DNA of 22,430 nucleotides from JAEYFP01 sp964579795 (lineage in GTDB: Bacteria; Bacillota; Clostridia; Lachnospirales; Lachnospiraceae). The stretch is from assembly GCA_964579795.1 (NCBI GenBank), contig CAZOHM010000040.1, positions 1-22,430 on the forward strand, in the 5' to 3' direction. Made by a program: the position numbers and the translations under genes. The first letter of the stretch is position 1, and each line of letters opens with the position of its first letter. The notes below the pieces were generated by a model. That model had not been told where the DNA came from and did not search any database. It saw nothing but the letters and a program-made list of their open reading frames with translations. Below, in pieces: positions 16,319-22,430 of the stretch.

Positions 16319-16982
16319 TACATACCCACCTTTTAACACTGATTGTCATGCCATCCCCAACAGGAAGCACTGTCGTCTGAAGCATTTCATCATTAGACAA
16401 TTCATATAAATACTCGCGCATTCTTGAATGAATCGTACGATTCCTGCGTGTAACTACAAAACGAGATTCAATAAGATCCCCTTCCTGCAGTACATTATCT
16501 GACACAAGTATTCCACCCGGGCACAAAAGCTGCTTAACCGCAGGTAAAAAACGAGGATACTGTCCTTTTGCGGCATCCATGAAAATGAAATCAAAACTTT
16601 GAGGATTCTGTTCAACAAGCTTTCCTAATATATCGCAGGCATCACCTTCCAAAAGGGTAATTTGTTTCTCTTTTCCCGCTTTAATAAAGTTTTCTTTTGC
16701 TAATGGAATTCTTTTTTCATATTTTTCTATTGTTGTAATCTGACTCTTCGGACTATATTCTGCCATCAGAAGAGTAGAAAATCCAATTGCTGTTCCCACC
16801 TCCAGAATTTGCTTCGGCTGCTTCATTTCCAGAAGAAGCTTTAATAAATTCTGTGCAGAACGTCTGATAATCGGTACATAGGTTTCCTTGGCAAAGCACT
16901 CCAGTTCATTCAAAAAATGGGTGTTTCCTTTATCAAGAGAATCAATGTATGCAGCTATTCTTTCATCAACGATATCTGCCAT
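16311..16982 (-). CDS. trmR: tRNA 5-hydroxyuridine O-methyltransferase
   Basis: This 223-residue SAM-dependent methyltransferase is of the caffeoyl-CoA O-methyltransferase fold. The SAM loop ILEVGTAIGFSTLLMAEY is at about 59-76, the acidic strand end ITTIEKYEKRI near 80, GDACDIL near 113, and FIFMDAAKGQYPRFL near 129-143 with the metal-binding Asp. VSDNVLQEGDLIESR follows as in the family. In Bacillus subtilis the homologue YrrM (TrmR) methylates 5-hydroxyuridine at position 34 to 5-methoxyuridine, and the adjacent U32 gene makes its substrate, as here. The start overlaps the stop of the MltG-like gene by one base (TAATG). Assignment to TrmR rather than a small-molecule methyltransferase rests on the operon context. 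Confidence 0.83.
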   Translation of the reverse strand: MADIVDERIAAYIDSLDKGNTHFLNELECFAKETYVPIIRRSAQNLLKLLLEMKQPKQILEVGTAIGFSTLLMAEYSPKSQITTIEKYEKRIPLAKENFIKAGKEKQITLLEGDACDILGKLVEQNPQSFDFIFMDAAKGQYPRFLPAVKQLLCPGGILVSDNVLQEGDLIESRFVVTRRNRTIHSRMREYLYELSNDEMLQTTVLPVGDGMTISVKRWVCNE

Positions 16983-17536
16983 TACTCTGCTGCCTCACCG
17001 CCGTCTTCTGCAGGTGCTGTATCCTCTGCAGGTGCCACATCGTCATCGGGTATTGTCTGATCAATCGGAGATACTACATCACCGGCATTTTCAAGAGGTG
17101 TCGGCTCTGATGAGGTTTCCTGATCTGCTTCCTGCAGTTTATCCGGCTGAGATAGAGACTCCTCGCCTTCATCATTTTTTTCTGAAATTACAGCAGATAT
17201 TTCTTCAGCTGTCATAGATGTATTCAGTGTATACATTCCCGGCAATACATTTCCAGAATACTGAGAAAGCTTTTTTTGAATCATAAATAACTGAGCATCT
17301 CTAATCAGACCCTTTTCTTCAAGCATCTTACTCACATCACTCAGACCTTCATCCTGTGAAATTGTTACCTCGACATCTCTTCCTGGTGCCTCCGACATTG
17401 GTTTTTCTGTAAAAATACGGAATCCAAAATCATATGCCTTTGCACCCGCTTTATAGATCAAAAGAATTGCAATCACTAACACTACGCCTCTAATGATTGT
17501 TCCAATAAAAGACATGGTCAACTGCTTCATTTTCAT
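16982..17536 (-). CDS. Short MltG/YceG-like membrane protein lacking the catalytic domain
   Basis: This 184-residue protein sits where mltG (yrrL) lies in related operons. Residues about 11-32 form one membrane helix (FIGTIIRGVVLVIAILLIYKA), with the rest presumably outside. The part about 52-118 holds the LysM-like module typical of YceG: VEVTISQDEGLSDVSKMLEEKGLIRDAQLFM, then LPGMYTLNTSMTAEEI, with the G-x-Y element. Full-length MltG is about 340-380 residues and continues into a transglycosylase domain with a catalytic Glu. Here the protein instead runs into about 65 residues rich in Asp, Glu, Pro, Ser and Ala, including a repeated APAED. It therefore cannot cut peptidoglycan like MltG, and could be a regulatory or binding relic. 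ATG start with GGGAGG eight bases upstream. Confidence 0.78.
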   Translation of the reverse strand: MKMKQLTMSFIGTIIRGVVLVIAILLIYKAGAKAYDFGFRIFTEKPMSEAPGRDVEVTISQDEGLSDVSKMLEEKGLIRDAQLFMIQKKLSQYSGNVLPGMYTLNTSMTAEEISAVISEKNDEGEESLSQPDKLQEADQETSSEPTPLENAGDVVSPIDQTIPDDDVAPAEDTAPAEDGGEAAE

Positions 17537-17560
17537 AAACCATTCCTCCCGAAATCTTTT

Positions 17561-17579
17561 GAAAAGTCTGCTGCAGACT
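17561..17579 (-). terminator. Weak hairpin with short T-run between ylbF and the MltG-like gene
   Basis: On the minus strand AGTCTG and CAGACT form a 6-bp stem with a CAG loop, overlapping the ylbF stop codon and followed by TTTTC. The stem and T-run are too short for an efficient terminator. It might lower downstream expression slightly or be chance. Confidence 0.25.
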
Positions 17580-17913
17580 AATCAAACCCAATACTCGCTG
17601 TGATCTTTGCAAGAATCTCCTGAAACATGCGACAAAAATCCAACTCTGCCTGCATAAAATCATGTACTCTTGTATCCTCACATAATTCCTCATACTGCTG
17701 TTCAAGTTTTTCGCCTTCTTCATACAAGCTGTCAGATTCCGGCATTTTCTGCATGCGATAATTCAGCTCTCTCAGCATATCAATTTTCTCTTTTAATTCT
17801 GGAAATTCTTTTACGATTTCCCTTTGCTTATTATAATTCTGGCAAATATCTGTATCATGCATTTTTTCTATCAAATCATTAATTGCCTGATCCAGTCCTG
17901 TCGAAACACTCAT
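17578..17913 (-). CDS. YlbF/YmcA (Com_YlbF) family protein
   Basis: This 111-residue, almost wholly helical and soluble protein has the YlbF-family look: LDQAINDLIEKMHDTDICQNYNKQREIVKEFPELKEKIDMLRELNYRMQ followed by EEGEKLEQQYEELCEDTRVHDFMQAELDFCRMFQEILAKI. In Bacillus subtilis YlbF, YmcA and YaaT form a complex that carries iron-sulfur clusters and steers RNase Y in mRNA maturation. The two cysteines in the helical part (about 24 and 78) and one near 93 could be relevant, but the match to the known cluster ligands was not checked. The gene starts 15 bases after RNase J, which suggests a joint role in RNA turnover. ATG start with AAGGAG five bases upstream. Confidence 0.8.
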   Translation of the reverse strand: MSVSTGLDQAINDLIEKMHDTDICQNYNKQREIVKEFPELKEKIDMLRELNYRMQKMPESDSLYEEGEKLEQQYEELCEDTRVHDFMQAELDFCRMFQEILAKITASIGFD

Positions 17914-17928
17914 ATATGCTCCTTATTC

Positions 17929-19602
17929 TTACTCAACTTCCATAATAATCGGTAGAATCATTGGTCTTCTCTTCATTTTCTTCCAGACATATCCGCTTAA
18001 GGCATCCTTCATTGTATTCTTCATTTTACCCCAGTCAGTAATATTTCTGTCCAGAAGCTGCAAAAGTGCACCTTCAACAACAGCCTGTGCCTCATCCATG
18101 ATTTCATCTGATTCGCGTACATATACAAATCCTCTAGATACAATATCTGGACCTGCCATGAGCTGATTGGTACCCTTGGCTAATGTTAATACAACAATCA
18201 ATATTCCATCCTCTGCAAGATGCTGTCTGTCTCGTAAAACAATATTGCCGACATCTCCAACTCCCAGACCATCTACAAATACCGCACCTGTTACTACATC
18301 ACCGGTAACAGCAGCTCCATTACTATCCAGCTCCAATACATTTCCAGATGAAAGTACAAAAATATTTTCCTTAGGAATACCAAGCTCGTGAACAATTTTT
18401 GCCTGTGCCTTTAAATGTCGATATTCTCCATGCACCGGAATCGCATACTTTGGCTTTACCAATGTATAAATGAGTTTGATTTCCTCCTGACATGCATGAC
18501 CTGAAACATGTGCATCCTGAAAAATGACATCTGCTCCCTTCATACCCAATTCATTGATGACCTTGGAAACAGCTTTTTCATTTCCCGGAATCGGATTCGA
18601 GCTAAAAATAACTGTATCCCCCGGCTTAATTGTCAGCTTCTTATGAATGCTTGATGCAATTCTGCTGAGCGCAGCCATTGCCTCACCCTGACTTCCAGTT
18701 GTAATAATAACCGTCTTTTCATCCGGATAATTTTTCAGCTGTTCTATATCAATCAAAGTATTATCAGGAATCTTTATATATCCAAGCTCAGATGCGGTCT
18801 GAATAATATTGACCATACTGCGACCTTCGATTACTACCTTTCTGCCATATTTATATGCAGAATCAATAATCTGCTGAACTCTGTCCACATTGGATGCAAA
18901 CGTTGCCACAAGTATTCGAGTCGAGCCATGATCAGCAAAAATACTGTCAAACGTCTTTCCTACTGTTCGTTCCGAATTAGTAAAGCCTGGACGTTCTGCA
19001 TTCGTACTGTCGCACATCAATGCAAGTACTCCCTTTTTACCAAGCTCAGCAAATCTCTGCAAGTCAATTGCATCTCCAAATACAGGCGTATAATCCACCT
19101 TAAAATCTCCTGTATGAACAACAATACCTGCAGGTGAATAGATTGCAAGCGCACTTGCATCTGCAATACTGTGGTTTGTTTTAATAAACTCAATTCTAAA
19201 CACGCCAAGATTGATTGACTGTCCAAACTTAACAATTTTTTTCTTTACAGACTTTTGAAGATTATGCTCTTTTAATTTACTGTCAATCAATGCAATTGTC
19301 AGCTTTGTTGCGTAAATCGGCACATTCAGCTCCCTCAGAATATAAGGCAGCGCACCAATATGATCCTCATGACCATGTGTGATGATAAACCCTTTTACTT
19401 TATCCTCATTTTCCTTTAGATAAGTTACATCGGGAATTACCATATCTATCCCAAGCATATCATCTTCCGGAAATGCCAGTCCACAATCTACTACAATAAT
19501 ACTGTCCTCATATTCAAAAACAGTAATATTCATTCCTATCTGTTCCAATCCCCCAAGCGGAATAATCTTCAACTTGCTTCCGCTAATATTCTGTTGTTTC
19601 AA
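17929..19602 (-). CDS. rnj: Ribonuclease J
   Basis: This 557-residue metallo-beta-lactamase/beta-CASP RNase combines endonuclease and 5'-3' exonuclease action in mRNA decay and rRNA maturation. LKIIPLGGLEQIGMN starts the lactamase fold. THGHEDHIGALP (75-86) is the zinc-binding motif, HTGDFKVD and CDSTNAERPGFTNSE follow, and the beta-CASP part shows TTGSQGEAMAALSRIA, HVSGHACQEEIKLI and PVHGEYRHL. The C-terminal region about 455-557 is the RNase J-specific tail. Length is normal. The start is TTG with GGGAGG nine bases upstream; no in-frame ATG is available before conserved residues. It begins four bases after the DUF1292 stop. Whether it is J1 or J2 cannot be decided here. Confidence 0.93.
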   Translation of the reverse strand: MKQQNISGSKLKIIPLGGLEQIGMNITVFEYEDSIIVVDCGLAFPEDDMLGIDMVIPDVTYLKENEDKVKGFIITHGHEDHIGALPYILRELNVPIYATKLTIALIDSKLKEHNLQKSVKKKIVKFGQSINLGVFRIEFIKTNHSIADASALAIYSPAGIVVHTGDFKVDYTPVFGDAIDLQRFAELGKKGVLALMCDSTNAERPGFTNSERTVGKTFDSIFADHGSTRILVATFASNVDRVQQIIDSAYKYGRKVVIEGRSMVNIIQTASELGYIKIPDNTLIDIEQLKNYPDEKTVIITTGSQGEAMAALSRIASSIHKKLTIKPGDTVIFSSNPIPGNEKAVSKVINELGMKGADVIFQDAHVSGHACQEEIKLIYTLVKPKYAIPVHGEYRHLKAQAKIVHELGIPKENIFVLSSGNVLELDSNGAAVTGDVVTGAVFVDGLGVGDVGNIVLRDRQHLAEDGILIVVLTLAKGTNQLMAGPDIVSRGFVYVRESDEIMDEAQAVVEGALLQLLDRNITDWGKMKNTMKDALSGYVWKKMKRRPMILPIIMEVE

Positions 19603-19606
19603 TTAC

Positions 19607-19873
19607 TTAATCCTCCCGTTCAATCTCAATGTCTCCTATTGTTTCCTCGAATACCTTAGCAACTGCCTGTAGTTCCACATCATTCTCGACAATTTCATAC
19701 ACACTTTCCGGTGCTTCATCCGGTGCAGTATCTTTTAGTATCAATGCCTCTGCTTCATCCTCTAGGGAATCCGCAACCAACAGGTAATTCTTCCCGCTGA
19801 TACGCGTTTGATCCAGCACATAGAATTCTACTGTTTCTTTACCGTTATCATACGCAAATTGTATCTTGTCCAT
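19607..19873 (-). CDS. DUF1292 family protein (YrzB-like)
   Basis: This 88-residue acidic protein of unknown function begins MDKIQFAYDNGKETVEFYVLDQTRISGKNYLLVADS, which is the usual DUF1292 opening, and continues with SVYEIVENDVELQAVAKVFEETIGDIEI. I place the start at ATG 19873, because AAGGAAAAG lies just before it and the family begins there. The longer frame reaching 19975 adds 34 residues that are only the ruvX 3' end read in another frame. It overlaps ruvX by 26 bases, and RNase J follows after four. Its place beside ruvX is conserved in Firmicutes (yrzB), but no activity is known. Confidence 0.85.
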   Translation of the reverse strand: MDKIQFAYDNGKETVEFYVLDQTRISGKNYLLVADSLEDEAEALILKDTAPDEAPESVYEIVENDVELQAVAKVFEETIGDIEIERED

Positions 19874-20306
19874 TTTCTTTTCCTTCCTGCCTAATAGAAT
19901 CCAGATAACCTTGCAAAATGAAGATAGCGGCAATTTCATCGACATACTTGCCCCTATCTTCTCTTCGTATTCCACTTTCCATCATCGCTTTGTCCGCCGC
20001 TACTGTAGTCAGACGTTCATCCCACAAAATGACTTCCAAACCCGTCCGGCGTATCAGGTTCTGTTGAAATTCGATTGTTTTTTCTCCACGTTCTCCTATT
20101 GTCGCATTCATGTTCTTTGGAAATCCAAGAACAATTCGCTCCACTTCATACTGGACAATCAGTTCTTCAATCCTTGCAAAAGTCTTACGAATCTTATTCT
20201 CTGAATCCCGTCTGATGATTTCTAATCCCTGAGCTGTAATGAGCAGGGGATCGCTCACTGCGGCTCCTACTGTCTTTGAGCCAAAATCCAATCCCATAAT
20301 ACGCAT
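19848..20306 (-). CDS. ruvX: RuvX/YqgF-family Holliday junction resolvase-like nuclease
   Basis: From the ATG chosen here the protein has 152 residues, normal for the family. MRIMGLDFGSKTVGAAVSDPL carries the first catalytic Asp (LDFGSKTVG). IVLGFPKNMNATIGERGEK is the second family block, and LWDERLTTVAADKAMMESGI then VDEIAAIFILQGYLD carry the remaining acidic residues of the RNase H-like site. Members process the 5' end of pre-16S rRNA and resemble Holliday junction resolvases. The ATG at 20306 has GGAAG four bases upstream; the alternative GTG at 20321 would overlap ireB and has a weaker leader. Neighbours ireB and the DUF1292 gene match the Bacillus order yrzL-yrrK-yrzB. Confidence 0.9.
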   Translation of the reverse strand: MRIMGLDFGSKTVGAAVSDPLLITAQGLEIIRRDSENKIRKTFARIEELIVQYEVERIVLGFPKNMNATIGERGEKTIEFQQNLIRRTGLEVILWDERLTTVAADKAMMESGIRREDRGKYVDEIAAIFILQGYLDSIRQEGKENGQDTICV

Positions 20307-20307
20307 A

Positions 20308-20571
20308 TTACTTCCATCCACTATTCTTAATATACTGTGTTAACAGTTCTTCTACAAGTTCGTCTCTTTCAACTTTCATAATCAGACTTCTTGCATTGTT
20401 GTGGCTTGTAATATACGTCGGATCACCGGACATAATATATCCTACAATCTGATTAACAGGATTATATCCCTTTTCCGTCAATGCCTCATATACGGTAGAC
20501 AGTACAACCTTCACTCCGGTTTCCGGTTCTGTCTGCACTTTAAAATACTGTGTATTTCCAAGATTCTGCAT
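20308..20571 (-). CDS. ireB: IreB family regulatory phosphoprotein (DUF965)
   Basis: This 87-residue protein (from the start chosen here) carries the nearly invariant family block EKGYNPVNQIVGYIMSGDPTYITSHNNARSLI and the closing KVERDELVEELL. In Enterococcus faecalis IreB is phosphorylated on N-terminal threonines by the PASTA kinase IreK and lowers cephalosporin resistance; the molecular role is otherwise unclear. Here the N-terminal GNTQYFK holds a threonine in a similar place. I chose ATG 20571 because AGGGA precedes it and the family is about 85-90 residues; the GTG at 20631 gives an extra 20 residues with no ribosome site. It lies 75 bases after mtaB and two bases before ruvX. No strong promoter is seen in that gap. 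Confidence 0.85.
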   Translation of the reverse strand: MQNLGNTQYFKVQTEPETGVKVVLSTVYEALTEKGYNPVNQIVGYIMSGDPTYITSHNNARSLIMKVERDELVEELLTQYIKNSGWK

Positions 20572-20646
20572 ATAATCACATCCCTGCTCTTTCTCTGATA
20601 AAATATTGGTTGTTGTATAAGTTTCGTCCACATAGATACTTTTATT

Positions 20647-22026
20647 TTACTCCAGATTACCTAAAAACACAAGGAGTTCATCCGTCAGCATCTTCTTCGC
20701 CGGTCCCTTCAATATTTCAGACTGCATGTTTGCATCAGCAAACGTTGCCCCCTTTACATATTCCTTTGTGTACCCTGTCAAATATGTTTCACCGTTAATT
20801 TCCTGTTCTTCTTCCATAAGCACATCTATCTGTTTTCCAATGTACCATTCTCTGAACAGTCTGCCTCTTTTCTGTGCATCTGTAATCAGTAGATTACTTC
20901 GTTCTGCCTTTTCCCGCTCTGTCAGCTGTCCCGACATTTTATCAGCAACCGTTCCTCGTCTTCTGGAATACTTGAATACATGCACTTCATAGAAATTTAC
21001 CTTTTCCAAAAATGCTCTCGTAACCTCAAACTCCTCTTTTGTTTCTCCAGGGAAACCAACAATCACGTCGGTCGTAAGTGCCGGATGTGTGAAATATTTC
21101 CTGATTAATTCCGTTTTTTCATAGTATTCACTTGCACTATACTGCCTATTCATTCTCTTTAGGACTGTATCTGAACCGCTTTGTAAAGACAGATGAAAAT
21201 GAGGGCAGAATCCAGACAGGGCTGCCATTTCCCTCAGAAATTCCTCTGTAATGATTCTTGGTTCGAGCGAGCCAAGCCGAATCCGTTCAATCCCCACAAG
21301 CTCATGAACCTGTTTAATCAATTCAATCAGATCTCTGTTTGTATACTCACCCTGTGCAGCCGCTCCATTATACGACGCCATCTGTTCCTCTTCATTCCGA
21401 TGAAAATCCAGTCCATATGAGCTCAAATGGATACCGGTCAAAACAACCTCTTTATAACCTTCTGCGGCCAATCCTTTTATTTCTTCCAGAACATCCTCCT
21501 GTCTTCGACTGCGGACTCTGCCTCTTGCATATGGGATAATACAATAGCTGCAAAATTGATTACATCCATCTTGAATTTTAATATATGCTCTTGTGTGCTC
21601 TCCTGTCTGCTCCAGACGGTATTCCTCATACTCTGTCTCTGCAGCAATATTGCATACTGCGGCATCCTTTTGCATATTATGATTTTTTCTGTATTTCTCT
21701 ACAATCTCAACAATTTCTTTTTTTCTGTTATTTCCAACCATCAAATCTATGCTTTCATCATCGGCTGCATCTTCACGGTCTGTCTGTACATAACAACCGG
21801 TAGCAACAACAACTGCCAGTGGATTCATTTTTTTAGCTCGATGAAGCATTTGTCTTGATTTTCTGTCTGCAATATTTGTAACAGAGCAGGTATTGACAAT
21901 ATAAATGTCAGATTTCTGTTCAAATGGTACAATCAGAAAACCATTTTCCGTCAGCATCTGTTGCATAACGTCCATTTCATAGGAATTAACTTTGCAGCCC
22001 AAATTGTGCAATGCTACTTTTTTCAT
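20647..22026 (-). CDS. mtaB: tRNA t6A37 methylthiotransferase MtaB
   Basis: This 459-residue radical-SAM enzyme adds a methylthio group to N6-threonylcarbamoyladenosine 37 in tRNAs reading ANN codons. The N-terminal UPF0004 domain has cluster cysteines 11, 47 and 78 (LGCKVN, NTCSVT, TGCYVQ). The radical-SAM motif CNQFCSYC (155-162) gives Cys155, 159 and 162, followed by IPYARGRVRSR. VLTGIHLSSYG, RLGSLEPR and TTDVIVGFPGE complete the barrel. The C-terminal stretch from about 370 is a TRAM-like RNA-binding domain. MtaB rather than MiaB is favoured by the GRVRSR/HLSSYG/LGSLEP wording. ATG start with CAGGAG six bases upstream. It appears to be the first gene of the minus-strand housekeeping operon. 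Confidence 0.92.
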   Translation of the reverse strand: MKKVALHNLGCKVNSYEMDVMQQMLTENGFLIVPFEQKSDIYIVNTCSVTNIADRKSRQMLHRAKKMNPLAVVVATGCYVQTDREDAADDESIDLMVGNNRKKEIVEIVEKYRKNHNMQKDAAVCNIAAETEYEEYRLEQTGEHTRAYIKIQDGCNQFCSYCIIPYARGRVRSRRQEDVLEEIKGLAAEGYKEVVLTGIHLSSYGLDFHRNEEEQMASYNGAAAQGEYTNRDLIELIKQVHELVGIERIRLGSLEPRIITEEFLREMAALSGFCPHFHLSLQSGSDTVLKRMNRQYSASEYYEKTELIRKYFTHPALTTDVIVGFPGETKEEFEVTRAFLEKVNFYEVHVFKYSRRRGTVADKMSGQLTEREKAERSNLLITDAQKRGRLFREWYIGKQIDVLMEEEQEINGETYLTGYTKEYVKGATFADANMQSEILKGPAKKMLTDELLVFLGNLE

Positions 22027-22060
22027 AATAAACTCCTGTTTTTTTCGTGATGTTTGTGTA

Positions 22061-22089
22061 TTGACTTTTGGTAGACATAATCATAATAT
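22061..22089 (+). promoter_or_regulatory. Predicted promoter of the HPr-like gene
   Basis: TTGACT (22061-22066) and TAATAT (22084-22089) are 17 bases apart, with the start codon 33 bases further on and a near-perfect AAAGGAGG ribosome site at 22107-22114. A CATAAT at 22082-22087 is an alternative -10 with short spacing. Confidence 0.55.
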
Positions 22090-22107
22090 AGACTTGTAAA
22101 TAGTGAA
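22080..22107 (-). promoter_or_regulatory. Possible promoter of the mtaB operon
   Basis: On the minus strand TTCACT (complement of 22102-22107) and TATGAT (complement of 22080-22085) are 16 bases apart, about 54 bases before the mtaB ATG. It overlaps the -10 of the divergent HPr-like promoter, so the two would compete for polymerase. Confidence 0.35.
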
Positions 22108-22122
22108 AAGGAGGTAATTCAA

Positions 22123-22353
22123 ATGAAAACGATTCAGATTTCTTTAAATTCTATTGACAAGGTAAAATCATTTGTAAATGACATTACTAAATTCGATTAT
22201 GATTTTGATCTGGTTTCCGGCAGATATGTCATCGATGCAAAGTCCATTATGGGTATTTTCTCACTCGACTTATCCAAGCCGATTGACTTAAACATTCATG
22301 CTGAAGACAACGTTGAGGATGTATTAAATGTCTTAAAGCCATACATGATTTAG
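22123..22353 (+). CDS. HPr-like protein without the phosphorylatable His15
   Basis: This 76-residue protein has the size and C-terminal pattern of the phosphocarrier HPr: KFDYDFDLVSGRYVIDAKSIMGIFSLDLSKP matches the HPr centre, with Ser41 in KSIMG equal to the HPr-kinase site Ser46. The active-site loop GxHARPA is missing. By ungapped alignment Ser10 stands where His15 should be and Asp12 where Arg17 should be. It therefore cannot pass phosphate in the PTS, but could still be phosphorylated on Ser and bind a regulator, as Crh (Gln15) does with CcpA in Bacillus. ATG start with AAAGGAGG eight bases upstream. It is a single-gene unit, divergent from mtaB, and closed by a strong terminator. Confidence 0.8.
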   Translation: MKTIQISLNSIDKVKSFVNDITKFDYDFDLVSGRYVIDAKSIMGIFSLDLSKPIDLNIHAEDNVEDVLNVLKPYMI

Positions 22354-22380
22354 TATTTTACATGTTAATCGTATTCGGGG

Positions 22381-22414
22381 GGCAAATGCATATGCATTTG
22401 CCTTATTTTTTATT
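22381..22414 (+). terminator. Rho-independent terminator of the HPr-like gene
   Basis: Bases 22381-22402 are a perfect 22-base palindrome (arm GGCAAATGCAT) that can fold to a stem of about nine pairs with a tight loop. It is followed by a T-rich run (22403-22414) on the plus strand. A GGGGGG run (22377-22382) leads into it. No T-run lies on the other side, so it works mainly for the plus strand. Confidence 0.85.
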
Positions 22415-22430
22415 CCCATTCTATTTCATC
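22410..22430 (-). CDS. Possible 3' end of a minus-strand gene running out of the window
   Basis: Read on the minus strand from the window edge, six codons give DEIEWE followed by TAA (complement of 22412-22410). The acidic ending is plausible for a protein and the position, convergent with the HPr-like gene, fits a gene end. Six codons are too few to name a family or exclude chance. Confidence 0.25.
   Translation of the reverse strand, partial: DEIEWE

Noticed and set aside
21427..21858. 143-codon plus-strand open frame inside mtaB
   Set aside because: It is antisense to the radical-SAM region of mtaB, Cys/Ser/Phe-rich as expected for a shadow frame, and has no ribosome site.
1..22430. CRISPR array, insertion sequence, prophage or toxin-antitoxin genes
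   Set aside because: No regularly spaced repeats, transposase, integrase, phage structural motifs or small toxin-antitoxin pairs were seen on either strand.

Overview
The window looks like chromosome of a low-GC Firmicute, most likely a gut-type Lachnospiraceae (Clostridia XIVa). The evidence is the AT-rich coding sequence, strong AAGGAGG-type ribosome sites, a housekeeping gene order (mtaB, ireB, ruvX, DUF1292, RNase J, ylbF, mltG-like, trmR, trhP) that recalls the Bacillus yrzL-yrrK-yrzB-yrrL-yrrM-yrrN block, and an HPr-like protein family that I recall from Lachnospiraceae. The species call is inference.

Right end (15.07-22.43 kb). A tight minus-strand housekeeping operon starts at mtaB (22026) and runs leftwards through ireB, ruvX, a DUF1292 gene, RNase J (TTG start), a YlbF-family gene, a shortened MltG-like gene, trmR and trhP. 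Three of its products modify the tRNA anticodon loop (MtaB at A37; TrhP then TrmR at U34). Divergent from it is a small HPr-like gene that keeps the Ser46 region but has lost the phosphorylatable His15. It ends in a perfect-palindrome terminator.

Middle and left (0.15-15.08 kb). Without a break, trhP overlaps by ATGA a glycosyltransferase gene that opens a surface-glycan region. First come two polyprenyl-phosphate-type GT2 enzymes with membrane tails and a GT4. Then there is a mosaic of single genes with strand switches: GT2 (+), GT2 (-), GT4 (+). From a divergent promoter region at about 9.0 kb a seven-gene minus-strand operon runs left: a hexapeptide acyltransferase, a GNT-I-like glycosyltransferase, an AsnB-type amidotransferase, a PglK/MsbA-type ABC flippase, a GT2, a DegT-family sugar aminotransferase and a GT11 alpha-1,2-fucosyltransferase. 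Together these predict a lipid-linked oligosaccharide bearing an amino sugar, an acyl group and possibly an amide and a terminal fucose, flipped by an ABC transporter. No initiating phosphoglycosyltransferase, Wzy polymerase, oligosaccharyltransferase/ligase or nucleotide-sugar pathway is present, so the pathway must be completed elsewhere.

Left edge. A tRNA-Gln(CUG) gene, cut by the window boundary, follows the fucosyltransferase and has its own near-consensus promoter.

No insertion sequence, CRISPR array, phage gene or clear pseudogene was found, and no gene-free stretch exceeds about 110 bases. Five database-style starts (at 13203, 16339, 19975, 20321 and 20631) appear too long, and shorter ATG starts are proposed. 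I did not find a wholly new system. The best leads are the AsnB/flippase glycan operon, the catalytically empty MltG-like protein, the RNase J-YlbF pairing and the His-less HPr.
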